Source: Hofstenia miamia (Eukaryota; Xenacoelomorpha; Acoela; Hofsteniidae). From it: 64,000 nucleotides of DNA. The stretch is taken from NCBI GenBank assembly GCA_900660155.1, contig CABFPE010000218.1, forward strand, positions 325,606-389,605. The letters are read 5' to 3'. Position numbers and translations under genes: made by a program. Under the pieces are notes generated by a model, which was not told the DNA's origin, searched no databases, and was given only the letters and a program-made list of their open reading frames with translations. Shown one piece after another: positions 1 to 10,630 of this stretch (its first letter is position 1; every line of letters starts with the position of its first letter).

Positions 1-261
1 TGCCTTCCTCCATTCTTCCAACATTCTCTTCCTGTAACCCCTCTCATCTGGCCTGCTTCTTCTGTAACACTCCAATGCTGTTCTGTTCTGCTCATCTGTC
101 CATTTGTGCCGTTGTCCATTGGTCTGTGTGGATCCTATACTGCCACTTCTCGAGTCCACATTCCCGATTGTGGAGTCCACCTGACTGGAGATTCTTCGCT
201 CCCTCTGACCATTTAAGGCCTGCCGGGGACTGAGGGCCTTTTCTTTCGGTTTCACTCTCAT
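1..261 (-). CDS. N-terminus of a LINE-type retrotransposon ORF, cut by the window edge
   Basis: An ATG at 261 opens an uninterrupted 87-codon frame that runs off the left edge. Residues about 51-87 carry the pattern W-T-x-E-x-N-R then E-C-Y-R-R-S-x-P then R-G-Y-R-K-R-M and E-x-W. I recall this pattern from the start of many metazoan non-LTR retrotransposon proteins, where it precedes the endonuclease/reverse transcriptase part; its function is unknown to me. The first 50 residues are polar and low in hydrophobics. A tRNA-like sequence lies only a few bases upstream, so this looks like the 5' end of an element rather than an internal piece. The local base composition is clearly richer in G and C than the surroundings, which supports a recent insertion. 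The assignment rests on motif memory, not a search. Confidence 0.6.
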   Translation of the reverse strand, partial: MRVKPKEKALSPRQALNGQRERRISSQVDSTIGNVDSRSGSIGSTQTNGQRHKWTDEQNRTALECYRRSRPDERGYRKRMLEEWRKA

Positions 262-267
262 TGAAGG

Positions 268-341
268 TAGGGTCGGGGGCGGGCTCGAACCCGGGTCCTC
301 GCGGTCCCAGTCTAGCCTTTTACCCCTTACCCACTAGGGCC

Positions 342-342
<1 letters not shown>
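268..342 (-). other. tRNA-like head (Pol III A/B-box-like) at the 5' end of a retroelement
   Basis: Read on the minus strand this segment holds a B-box-like GGTTCGAGCCC (291-281) and an A-box-like stretch at 336-323, spaced as in a tRNA gene. The acceptor and T stems do not pair well enough to call a functional tRNA. It is followed within a few bases by the ATG of the LINE-type frame, so I read it as the tRNA-derived head of a SINE, or of the LINE itself. Confidence 0.6.

Positions 343-387
<45 letters not shown>
343..387. repeat. (ATT)n microsatellite, probable LINE 3' tail
   Basis: About fourteen ATT repeats. Read on the minus strand it is (AAT)n directly after the end of the LINE fragment at 477-835, which suits a LINE 3' tail, and directly before the tRNA-like head of the next element. 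Confidence 0.85.
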
Positions 388-476
388 TTGTCGATCAGTA
401 AAAGTTTAGTCTTTGTAGTCAAGGCGGTGATTCAAATGAAAAACAATATACAATACAATGCAAAAAGAATTTATTG

Positions 477-835
477 CTAATTAAGCAACGAAATTTGACA
501 AATTAATTTGAAACAAAAAACAAATTCAATATTCTTATAAAGCAAATTCTTAGAATTGCATATATTACAATTAGACACTAAAAAATGAATATAAATATTA
601 TTAGATGCATATAAATCAATAAATTGTTGTTTAAATAAATCTTTTAATTGCCTTTTAATAATTGAAGATCTATCAAAGAGATCAATATTTGTATTTAAAT
701 GGACGTAATTTGCTAATTTAGTAATACGGATAAAGAAGAAATTATGTGTTTTATACTTCTTGTTAATTTTGCACTTGAAAACCCTTTTATCATAGGGGAG
801 AACAGGACTGCTGGTAAATAGTATAGGGACAAAAT
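477..835 (-). pseudogene. C-terminal piece of a LINE reverse-transcriptase ORF
   Basis: One minus-strand frame is open for about 119 codons, ending in TAG at 479-477. It contains F-F-x-I-R-I-T-K-L, then L-F-D-R-S-S-I-I-K-R-Q-L-K-D-L-F, then a cysteine pair C-N-I-C. This is the layout of the C-terminus of CR1/Jockey-like LINE proteins, where an N-F-F-x-x-R segment is followed by an L-x-x-L-F helix and a small Cys motif. The catalytic reverse transcriptase part is missing, so this is a 5'-truncated copy. It leads into the (AAT)n tail at 387-343. The start given is only where the open frame becomes recognisable. Confidence 0.5.
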
Positions 836-1264
836 ATGTGTGTATAGTTCTCTATATCGTTTCACCAAAGATGTGACAATTTACACATCATTTTACACTG
901 TTTTGAATGTGTGAGGCATTGCATTTACAATTTGCGTTGCTTAAATTTGCTTAATTTTTAGTATTTACTTACATAAATTATACCTAGCGTGTTAATTTTT
1001 ATTTTAATTTTCACATGCAAAAAAATCAGCATTTAATAAGTAAAAAATCGAAATACTATAACTTAGCAAATTTCTTTTGAGACATCCTAAACTGCCTATC
1101 GTCAATTTAAAGAACAAGCCCTTTTTTCACATTTATAAAAAATTTTTCCAAGTCTATTAGCAAATTTTAAAATCGTGAGGCTGGTCTATTGGGGAATATG
1201 CTTTAATGAAATACTGAAAATTTGTCTTTTAATTCTTAGAAAAAGAAATAAATTATCTCCATAC

Positions 1265-1386
1265 CTACTGTTATTGTATTTATAAAGCATTGAGCCCCTT
1301 GAAACAACATAGAACTTTGAGTGCTTCTTGATATGTGCAAAGCTATCCCAAGCCCATTGAGGCGTAACATGCACAAAGTCAGACAT
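1265..1386 (-). CDS. candidate first coding exon of an unknown gene
   Basis: An ATG at 1386 in the context GCG-ATG-T begins a frame of 40 codons plus two bases that ends at a good donor, AGTAG/GTATGG, at 1265/1264. The encoded peptide starts M-S-D-F-V-H-V-T-P-Q-W-A-W-D and is mixed-composition and soluble-looking, unlike random AT-rich translation. The frame remains open past the donor to 1186 but becomes low-complexity there. I do not recognise the family and found no convincing second exon at lower coordinates, so this could also be chance. Confidence 0.25.
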
Positions 1387-4300
1387 CGCGGTGCCGAGTT
1401 AATTTGTGTAATTAGTTTAAATCATTTTCGCAACGTTTGAGTAATACTAATACCTCATGTTGAACTTCAATGCAAATATATGTTTAGTTTTTATATCTTA
1501 CACTCTTTAGATTGACTTTCAGTTTATAATGCTCATAAAGTGCTATATACAGTAGATAATCTATCAGCCTTCTACATGAAATGTAAAGTCTATACTAATA
1601 CAAACATAAGTAATGAAAATTTCCTGAACATATATATTTGCACTAAAACTATCATAATTGCAAAAAGCATTATTCTTATAGGAAGAGGTTTAACAAGAAG
1701 CATTCGAAATTTTACGCCAAAATTTTATACCCATTAGACAATAAATTTTCTCTATCAAGTTAATAGCAAATATTAATTGTTGAACAATTGTGAGTAAAAT
1801 ATTAGTTGAAAACTTCCTCTTATTATATTTTGAAAAAGATAATGCTTTTAAATTTAATTCTATAGTATAAATTAAAATACATGTATCTCACTAAGTCAAT
1901 TTTTTCTGCATGGATCGGACTTTCATCTGTTATGTAAGCAAACATGTTGTTGGTGAATTTTTTTAAATGGCAGATTTTCATTGTTCATAATTATCATTAT
2001 GAAAAAGTTAAAAATCATCAACACATGTTGTTACATTTATTCATTAAAAACGCTTACAATACTATGTAGGGCAAGCACTGCAATGCGACACCAAATCATT
2101 TTCATGAAAATCATATTTTCAGTAGTGATTGTTGAGTTTGATGGCCTTAGAGCTCCATAGACCTCACTTCGGCAAAATTTGGTATAAATCCCAAAGTGGA
2201 AATGAAAAATTAATTAAAAATTGCTCCTCTTAAAATATCAATCTGAATATGAATGTAGAAAAATTTAATTTTATATTTTTCTTGCCAGATGTCTAATTTC
2301 TGCTAGTAGAATATCTGGACAGCAAGTTGAGTTTACATTGCTATGCTATTATATGTAAATTGTAATCAAGGTGTTTACATTAATTGAATTCTTAAATATT
2401 TAGCTTTTTCACATTTTTATGCAATTGTCTGCAAGGCTATTAAATAATTCGGTGATATGGTTCCTGCTATAGAGCTGCAGCCGTGCCGTATCTTGCCACG
2501 ATATGTAATGCTAATTGATAGTGTAGAAAAGCTAGACCATGCCCTGTATGTTCTTAATGCCCTCTGTGTCGGACCTGGTCTGATTCGAAACTTGCTTCCA
2601 AAACCATGCTCTGTTACATTCATACAAATTATTCCTGTGCCTGACCTATCTGATAATCTCAAATTCAATTAGAAATTAGGTTTTTTAGGAACATTCAAAT
2701 ATTTTCCTTACCTAATATTCACATAATAAGCGTATCTAAATCTATACTTGTAATAAGTAACTATTTTGTAAATAGAGAACTCAACTTTCATACAGATGAG
2801 TGTGCCCAAAGCAAGAGGTCATTGTTCCTTAGTGTGCGAATTAAATATGAAAATGAAGGAACCGATAATTTTCAATCCGATATTGTTTTCAGAATTTAGA
2901 TGTCATAGTTAGCCAGTGAGTTATGAGCGGTTAAATGTTGTATATAGGAACCATCACAATTGTAAAAAATGCCTAGGATACTTAAGGTTGAAATATTTAT
3001 TATAAATATTATTGAAGGATATGTAAAAATTATTTTCAATTCAATATCTCTTAAGTGAGAAACATCTAAACAAACCTTTCGATGACGGCTGCTATGCTTG
3101 GAAACGTGGAAAAATATCTATTTATATGTGTTATATAAAGTGACCAATCATATAAGGAGGAATTTCATTGGTTAAATGACGATAATTCTTTAACATTAAA
3201 TGTCTTTGAATTTTATAAAGCATAATCGTTTATTATTTTAATTTCTAATAAATTTCAGTGAACATTGAATATACATACTTGCTTCTTAGTTTTCACATAA
3301 AATGGAAAAATATATTACTACCTTACTACTGATAGCTGAAATAAATATAATTACTAGAAATTCAAAAAAATTTGTTTTAAATTTATTCTATAAATTCAAT
3401 AATTTGATTTTATGTGCACAGAAACAATGATAAAGTATAAAATAATTTTGACAGGAAAGCATATTACTGTTTATAGAATTAATTTTCTTTGAAAATTCTC
3501 AACGTTTGCAACATTTTATATCTTGGTGTTTAATGTTATCTACAATTCTGTAATTGAATTTGTGCATAAAATTAAAAAGAAAGTGATTTGTCTATTGCTT
3601 AGAATTAATTGCTTTTGTGGATGACTGATTTTTTTCACAATGAATATAGTGTTCTTAATGTTAAATATTAGACATCTTCGTGGTGATCTTTTCAGTCATA
3701 TATTTGGGTTTAGAACTGAATGACAATTAAATATAGTTTTAATACGAGTTTTCTATAAAAAGGAAAAAAAATATACAAGTAACTAGTGTGCTACATTGGT
3801 TACTATTTAATGACTTGAGCAACAGACGCTTATCACAATGGAAATATGTCAATTCACAATAGAAAAAACTACCAAAAAGTACAAATAAATCAGCAAAAAC
3901 CAATTATTTAATAATCAACAGAACCAGCGTTTGAAGTTAAATGCCTTAACTAAGAAGCAATACGCACAATCTTGAATATTTCTCTAACTAAATATTTTAT
4001 GCATGAAATACTGTATGCGGTGAAATTTATACACAAAAAGACGAATATGATTCACAAGCACGCAGAGAGTATAAGAATAAAACCTTTATTTGGGAAGGCC
4101 TTGCTCATTTGCTATGCAAACTCAATACTTTTTTAATGTGAATTTACTGTTTTCCCGTAGTTAAAAGAAAGCAATACCTTATGAATAAATCTATTTGTCT
4201 TCAATTCAGGTTTCAGTGGTAAGCATAATTGTGCCTATGCAAAAGTAGGGTATTTAGAGGGAGTCCACACCACAATCAGAGGTCAATGGAATCTATGGCA

Positions 4301-4957
4301 TAAAACCTGCCACTAAGCGCAAGAAAAATGAAATAAAAAATAAATGAAGTTCTAAATATTCTATTCGTCCCCACAATGTTATTGTCATTATGATATTTAA
4401 TCGTAAAAGGCAAAGGTTAGAACTTTCCTGCACATAACCAATTTATTCAAAAATAGGAAATCACACTTTTGTACAAACTTCGCCCCTAATAATAAATGTT
4501 GAATACGCCCTGGTATGTAGGTAGGTTCCATTTATAATATTCGCGGCATATTATGAAATGAAAAATTTGTGGATATTTTATTTAGCTACCGATTATTGTT
4601 TTTCACAAATTCAACAATAAAATATATACATGAGTGCATGAATTGTAGAAGGATCTTTGAGTGTCTATAATGATATTTATTTTTATCCTAACTTAATCTT
4701 AAAAGAAATTTACGTTAGCCTAAAACGCATAGTTACAGACATGGGTAATGATATATATATATATATATATATATATTGATCTATTCCGCTTTATTGATTT
4801 TAGTGATACTAATTTCTACCAATTGGTACATGGGCAAGCAGCATCAATAATAGCTAATGGCTACTTTTTAAAAAAGGTGTTGTGAATAAAATAATACCCA
4901 AAGTGAAATTTAGCTTGTGTGAATAGGTGTCAAATAATAAAAATTGAGGGCGACTAG
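1387..4957. other. AT-rich DNA without a supported gene
   Basis: Nothing convincing is seen. A slightly GC-richer patch at about 2417-2672 is open on both strands (71 codons plus, 83 codons minus) but matches nothing I know. A short (AT)n tract lies at 4749-4776. Confidence 0.6.
4749..4776. repeat. (AT)n microsatellite
   Basis: Uninterrupted AT dinucleotides. Confidence 0.9.
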
Positions 4958-5275
4958 TCACTCAAGCTCAATCAGGATGTTTTGCCAGTTTAAATTCCTT
5001 AAGGTGAACAACGGCATTGGATAAGATATCTGTTGTTTATCACACTCAATACCAGGATTAACAATGGTCATAAGTTTTTCCTCGAAGCTTTTCATTATTT
5101 CCCTAGGAAAATGACTACCCATCCTTATCATTGGAATTCCGAAAGGCATTGAGGCTTCTTTATACAATGAGAAGGCAATTGAAATTGACCGTATCATATA
5201 TCGTGCATTCCAATCGGCATTTTCTTCTCGAAACTTTAACTTAAATCTTCTACATAATTCAATCTCCTTCCAATA
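4958..5275 (-). CDS. unidentified coding-like frame (105 codons, C-terminal or exon)
   Basis: A frame free of stops for 105 codons ends in TGA at 4960-4958; an in-frame stop at 5278-5276 bounds it upstream. The translation is rich in K, E, R, W and M (for example W-K-E-I-E-L-C-R-R-F-K and R-E-E-N-A-D-W-N-A-R-Y) with no low-complexity runs, which is unusual for roughly 70% AT DNA. The first internal ATG would give 79 residues. No transmembrane helix or known catalytic motif is evident. It could be a terminal exon, a domesticated fragment, or a transposon piece whose family I do not recognise. No splice acceptor is clear at its 5' side. Confidence 0.35.
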   Translation of the reverse strand, partial: YWKEIELCRRFKLKFREENADWNARYMIRSISIAFSLYKEASMPFGIPMIRMGSHFPREIMKSFEEKLMTIVNPGIECDKQQISYPMPLFTLRNLNWQNILIELE

Positions 5276-6794
5276 TCACTTTATCTAAATTTCTTGACCT
5301 AATATTGCTCAGGAAACTACACAGAGGATGCTACAACTTCGATGGCTTTGACTTCTCAAAATTCTCTTCTTCAGTATTTAGCAATAGATCCCCTTCTATT
5401 CTTACGTTTCATCTTCCCAAAATTAAAAAATCTATTTCCTCTGACAATTTCTTTTAACGAATCATATATCCTTTTAAATTAACACTCTAACATCTTGACA
5501 TAAATCAATGATCTCGTTCTTTTTATTTCAAGCTACAGGTTTTTTTTCCAAAGCTCTATATCTAAATATGGAATACCTTTCAAACCGTTCTCCTCCATTG
5601 TGTAAGTGGTTGCATTTCATTCATCTTAATAAGCAAATCTCTTTTTGTAAATTTTATTTATTTCTTTGTCATACCATTTTTTAATGTCACAATTCAATTT
5701 TATTATTATTGTTATTATTATAAACCAATTTTTCGTTATTGCAAAAAATCAGTGGACAAGTTTGCCTGTGACTTAGAAGTTACAACTTTTGCATTGTTTT
5801 GTTCTTGTGAATTTCTATTTATCAAAGAACAAAGTTTGAAACATTGTAAGTTTAGCGTTGATCCATATATATATATGTGCATACATATATATATGCACAT
5901 ATATATATATATATAATATTATTATATATAAGCGAAATATACATCTCATGTGTTTACAATATTAATAATATATGGCAAAAACAATAATTAAAAAACCATC
6001 CTCCGAATGTATCTGTTTACAAATCTGATCAAATTGAATTTTTCAATAAAATTGCTAGTCCATTCAATTTGCGTGCAACAATTTTTTGAAAACCTAAGTG
6101 TAAACGTTGTTTAAATTAACTTGCAGTTATAGTTGAAAAGCAACGTGAAAATTATACAAATAATTATTACTCTATGATTTGATAATGCTGCAAGACATTC
6201 AAGATAATAGCTTTATGAAAAAAATTTAAACATTCTTTGGAAAAGCTTTTAGAAAATAAGTAGAGGTTTTAATATATTGTTGTATAAATTATTATAAATC
6301 ATCATTGAAGCTTAAAATGAGACATTTGACGTCCAATTTGCAGGCACTAGTGATGATAGATGAGAACTATACAGACATGTATGAGCAATTTTAAAGCAAT
6401 AAACTTCATAATTCAAATATTTGAAGAAGAAATGTTTTAGTCATCTAATAGAATTCTGAAATTTATAAAAATTTTAAGTTATTTATGGTGCTATTAAAAT
6501 AAAATTAAATGATATTATTTTCATATTTTCCAAGTAAAAGCAGTCAATTGAACGGCAAGTACATGATTATTAATCATCCTTTGAAAAGAATAACATTCCT
6601 TGATATAATCTCAAATTTTCTTTACAATTTTAAGTCTTGTTTGTATTGTTTGAATATCTTTTATAAATTTTCATACTGAAAATTAGCAAAAATTTTGTTA
6701 TCAGGGCAAAGTTATCAGCAATTCACTTTTTATGCAATATTGAGTGGGTTCTGATAGTCATTCAGTGCTAAGAGGGTTTCATCTCAACTTCAAG
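5276..6794. other. AT-rich DNA without a supported gene
   Basis: No coding signal. It holds an (ATT/GTT)n stretch near 5700 and a palindromic AT tract near 5864-5917. Confidence 0.6.
5864..5917. repeat. palindromic (AT)n tract
   Basis: Two AT runs flank the near-palindromes ATATGTGCAT and ATATGCACAT, so the whole tract can fold back on itself. Confidence 0.7.
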
Positions 6795-7147
6795 TAGGGC
6801 TCGGCGGTATACTGAAAAAACCGAAACCGCAGCTTTCATTTAAAACAGAATCAAGAGGAAAATCAAAATCTAATTTTTGGAATGCTATTTCCAAGAAACA
6901 AGAAACAATGCACTATTCTTTGAGTAAACGTCAAAAGGCTGACCAAGTTGAAGTAAATTGGCAATTTGTTTTTTACTTAATTAACAATTTAATTTAGTGT
7001 TAAAATATCTACATTTGAAAGGTATGTTTCTTTTGCATAACACTTTTAATACCAATATTAGTTAACTAAAAAAAAGAATCTGAAACCGCTATTTTTGGGG
7101 TATAAAAACCGAAACCAGGCTCATTTTTAGGAAACCGCCGAGCACTA
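6795..7147. mobile_element. hAT-type MITE (353 bp)
   Basis: The ends are TAGGGCTCGGCGGT on the left and ACCGCCGAGCACTA on the right, inverted repeats of about 14 bp with one mismatch. The flanks are ACTTCAAG (6787-6794) and ACTTCAAT (7148-7155), an 8-bp target duplication with one change, the size made by hAT transposases. The interior has no transposase frame, so this is a non-autonomous copy. Confidence 0.85.
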
Positions 7148-8429
7148 ACTTCAATCTACATCTACCTAGCAAAAACTGATACTTACCTGGTGTGTTGACG
7201 TGTGTTAGTGCACGTCATTCGGTCATCGCTTTCTACGTTTTTTGCTTTCGCGTTGCTGTTGCTTCAATACTATCAGTTTTCTCCTATCATCTACGTTTTC
7301 TACTCTTTTCAACCTTTCTTGTCTTGTTTTTTTCCTTCCCCTTGAGCTTCACCCTCCACCATCTTCCGAAGATTCCCGCCCTGCCTTACTCCAATCCACC
7401 CACCACTAACTGTAAGTTTTTCTACTTTTTGCATTAAGTTTTTGCACTCTTAACGTTTTTACTATCGTGTCTTTTGCCCAAGCCGTGACCCTAACAGTAG
7501 TGCCCCTGTTGGTGAACCAAAGAACGATTGTGTCATCTTAGCACCCACAAACATAGACATTCAATCTTAAATAATAAACAACGTTGAACCAAAAATATTT
7601 TAGCAAGTACGAATTTTTAAACTTTCTTGAATTGTGTAATATTTTGACTCATAACAATTGTTACAGAAGTACATAGTTCTTTTTCAAAGCAATTATTTAC
7701 AAAATTTATATAACATGCGTGCAAATTTAGTATAATGCTGTAAGCAGAATTGTTTGTCAATTCCACATTGAAAACTACTTCTTTGCAAAAAAATTTTGTT
7801 CATGAAACATGATTTTTTAGAGCATATTTTATGTAGTATTAAATTGAAGCTTAAGTTATTTACTATTTTTAGAGAAACATTAAATTTGTAAATTCTTGGT
7901 AAGTGCACACCCATTAGAAAATTTGTACAAAATTGAATTATCTACGGTATTTAAAAACCAAATTATATTATGATGAAAATTCCGATTTCTTAAATTTTTT
8001 TAAAATTATTCCCTATACTTAAGGCTCCGATAGATGATTTTTTAATGCTATGGGGCATCAGCTAACCCCAAACATTTCTTTAGACAGTTAGACTCTTCAA
8101 GCACACCTATAACAGCTCTGGCAGAGCATAATTTCAAAACGTAAGTGAAAGACAAAGCACTTCTTTATTGCATTGGGTAATTTAATCTAGAGACCCCCCA
8201 GAACTTGGGGCTATGATACTTTGTTTTTCTTAAATTTCAAAAGATGAACAGTCCTATCCCCATTTGAAATCATAATGATGCACAGAAATGATTTTATACA
8301 GATAGATTTATTTCTTTGAAATTTAAAGGGTTCCAAAACCCGAAATAATTGTATTGCTTATAAACCGAAGGATATCATGACTTATTTCACTGATTTGTAG
8401 TTTATTTGAATGTTCACTTATTATTAGAA
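7148..8429. other. no gene; GC-richer patch starting with a U1-like 12-mer
   Basis: From 7179 the sequence ATACTTACCTGG equals the first 12 bases of U1 snRNA, but the rest of the patch to about 7560 does not follow U1. The patch is richer in G and C than its flanks and its 7192-7437 frame is low-complexity. It might be a fragment of an unrecognised retroelement leader. The remaining DNA shows nothing. Confidence 0.4.
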
Positions 8430-9480
8430 TCTCCGCGTGGATTTCAACATATTTCCACTGTTACCACTGATGTATCAAATAATGAACAAATGTTTTTTTC
8501 TACAGTATGTAGATGAAGCACTTGAAGTGAATGAAGAATTCTTAACGTTGAAGCTACTCATGCACATACAATTACAGCTACTATGAAAAATAGTCGCGGT
8601 CAATGCTACGATTGAGCCAGCAATATGTCCGCTAAGAGAACAGGTGTAGCTACGCAAATATCTTCTTTGGAACCAAAGGCTCATACACCCATTGTTATGG
8701 CCATGAGCTGAATTTAGCTGTAGAAGACACTGAAGAACTTCTCAGTTATGAAAAGCATGCTTAACATTGTTCATGAGATAACAAAGATAATTCAGAAATT
8801 CCAAAACGAGATTCTATATCCAAAAATAGAACGGATAAAGTGAATGTAAGCACATGTGTGTGTGTGTTCTCTGTCCCACACGCCGAACAGTGAAAGCTGA
8901 TGCACTTAAGTCGATTCTGGGCAACTAAGTATGAAGCATTGCAGTTCACCTGGAATGCAGCAAAATAATCAACCAAAGACACAGAATATATTGCTTGCAT
9001 AGCGAGAGTTTCAGCTGCTATGGAAACATTTGAATTTTCTTTGCATTACAGTTAGGTGGCACAATCCTAAATATATTTGACAATTTATCAAAGACTATTC
9101 AATATAAATTGATATCAGCATGCGATGCTCAATAAGTCCTATTAATGACAATGAACGCTAAAAAATTAATAAGGTCAACATCAGAATATGAATTCTTTTG
9201 CGAGAAAGTGGCAAGAGAAGCCAATTGTTTTCTTGTCATAGCGGGACCAAAAGTACCACACCACAGAAAAATACCAAGACGCTATGTTTTTAGGAGACAA
9301 TTTTTCCCAACACGTCGTAAATTCTGCAAAGAACCACTATAAGGTGATCTACTTCGAGGCCCTTGACTTTTCAGTTGTGAATATTGAAAACAGATTTGGT
9401 AAAAGCGATACCACATGATGCAAAAAATAGAAAAAGTGCAGGTTCATTTTAGCCTGAGGCAACTTCATGAAAATGGAAGT
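8430..9480 (+). pseudogene. decayed hAT transposase, ZMYM1/DUF4371 type (copy 1)
   Basis: Recognisable blocks occur in the right order over about 1 kb: T-T-D-V-S-N-N-E-Q near 8445; V-D-E-A-L-E-V-N-E-E-F near 8510; R-G-Q-C-Y-D then A-S-N-M-S (family consensus C-Y-D-G-A-S-N-M) near 8595-8630; H-C-Y-G-H-E-L-N-L-A-V-E-D-T near 8690; a block matching L-C-P-T-R-W-T-V-K-A near 8880; F-C-E-K-V near 9200; and Y-F-E-A-L-D near 9350. These are landmarks of the hAT-superfamily transposases related to animal ZMYM1 proteins. Frames change several times and stops interrupt it (one at the Gly position of C-Y-D-G), so it cannot be active. No inverted ends were found for it. The closest intact ORF (9145-9342) is only a piece of it. 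Confidence 0.8.
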
Positions 9481-9878
9481 GATTTATCTTAAGTTCTAAG
9501 ATTTGGTGGAAAAGATAACACTAATTTTTGCGATTATCACTAAGTTATATTTACATGGTAAATTATCTGTTTAAATGAGTATTAACATTTTTCTATGTAC
9601 AGTAAAGTTGCATGTTTTGAATTGATTTTAACATCAATATACTACTTTGCTTCTCCGACAATCTTTTGAGTAAACTCTGTTCTGCTGAATGAGATATTCA
9701 AATGCTGCTTTTTGGTTTAGGATTTAACTAAAGATTAAATTTTGACTAAAAATGACTGCTAAGTGGTTAAACTATATATATTTTCTCTAGTGCTTTTAAT
9801 AGAGTTCACCTATATTTATTCAAATGCAATCATAGCAATGTGCAATGCTAACTGTTATCTGCATATACATATATCAAC

Positions 9879-10622
9879 CAGAGATGGAAGTGGACAGAAC
9901 GACAGATGGGGCAGGTCGGGGCGGGTATGGGACAAGATTTTTTTAAAGTGGGTACCCATGGGGCAAAAGTCTGGCAAAAACACATTTTAGTAAAGAAAGA
10001 TTGAAGTAAGAGATTGTCAATTTTAGAGATTGTAAAATTTTTTTTGCATCAAAGTTCCCTGCTTAAAAAAAATTTATTTATTTCGAAATTTAGTCGCATT
10101 TTGAAAAAATAATTACTATGTATTTTTTAGCTTTTGGTAAAATTTGATTCTAGTCATTAATATCAACAAGATCCTTTTGATCTGCTTTGTGGTAAATAGG
10201 CTTTGCAATTACATTAGAAGGAGTGCATTGTCCTCGCATAAATGTATTACATTCAATATTAGATTTATAAAATAAACTTTAAAAATTTAAAATTTAGTTT
10301 TGCTGTTAATAATGTTATTAATATGCATTGGCATCAAGTTTATTATTAGATTCCTATTAGTTGTAGTAGTAGAGTAAGGATTCAAAACATTTGAGTGGAG
10401 GTGTGGTGTAGTGCAATGAAAATGGTCATAGAACAAATATTGGGCAATAAAATATCATAAGTAGTTTTGGAGCCAAAGTTTTGAGGAGGCCCATTTGGGG
10501 TGGTAGAATATGAAACGTGGGGGAGTGTGGGGCAGATATCAATACGTGGAAATGGGGCAGGGCACAAATTCTGCTGGGTGGAGCAGGGCAGTTCATAAAA
10601 ATCCTCCTAATTTCCATCTCTG
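9879..10622. mobile_element. non-autonomous hAT element (744 bp) with perfect 8-bp target duplication
   Basis: It begins CAGAGATGGAAGTGG and ends TTCCATCTCTG, giving 11-bp terminal inverted repeats. Both sides carry the identical 8 bp ATATCAAC (9871-9878 and 10623-10630). The CAGAG start and 8-bp duplication are diagnostic of hAT. The interior has G-rich sub-terminal stretches on one strand (near 9905-9980) and matching C/G-rich ones near 10490-10590, likely transposase-binding regions. There is no transposase. The short open frames inside (9763-9990, 10382-10632) are by-products of these repeats. Confidence 0.93.
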
Positions 10623-10630
10623 ATATCAAC

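Noticed and set aside
268-342. Functional tRNA gene
   Set aside because: Box-like motifs are present but the cloverleaf stems pair poorly and it is joined to a retroelement frame.
2417-2672. Open frames on both strands, 71 and 83 codons
   Set aside because: Neither translation shows a motif, splice context or coding bias I can defend; noted only as a slightly GC-richer patch.
7179-7345. U1 snRNA gene
   Set aside because: Only the first 12 bases match; the stem-loops and Sm site of U1 are absent.
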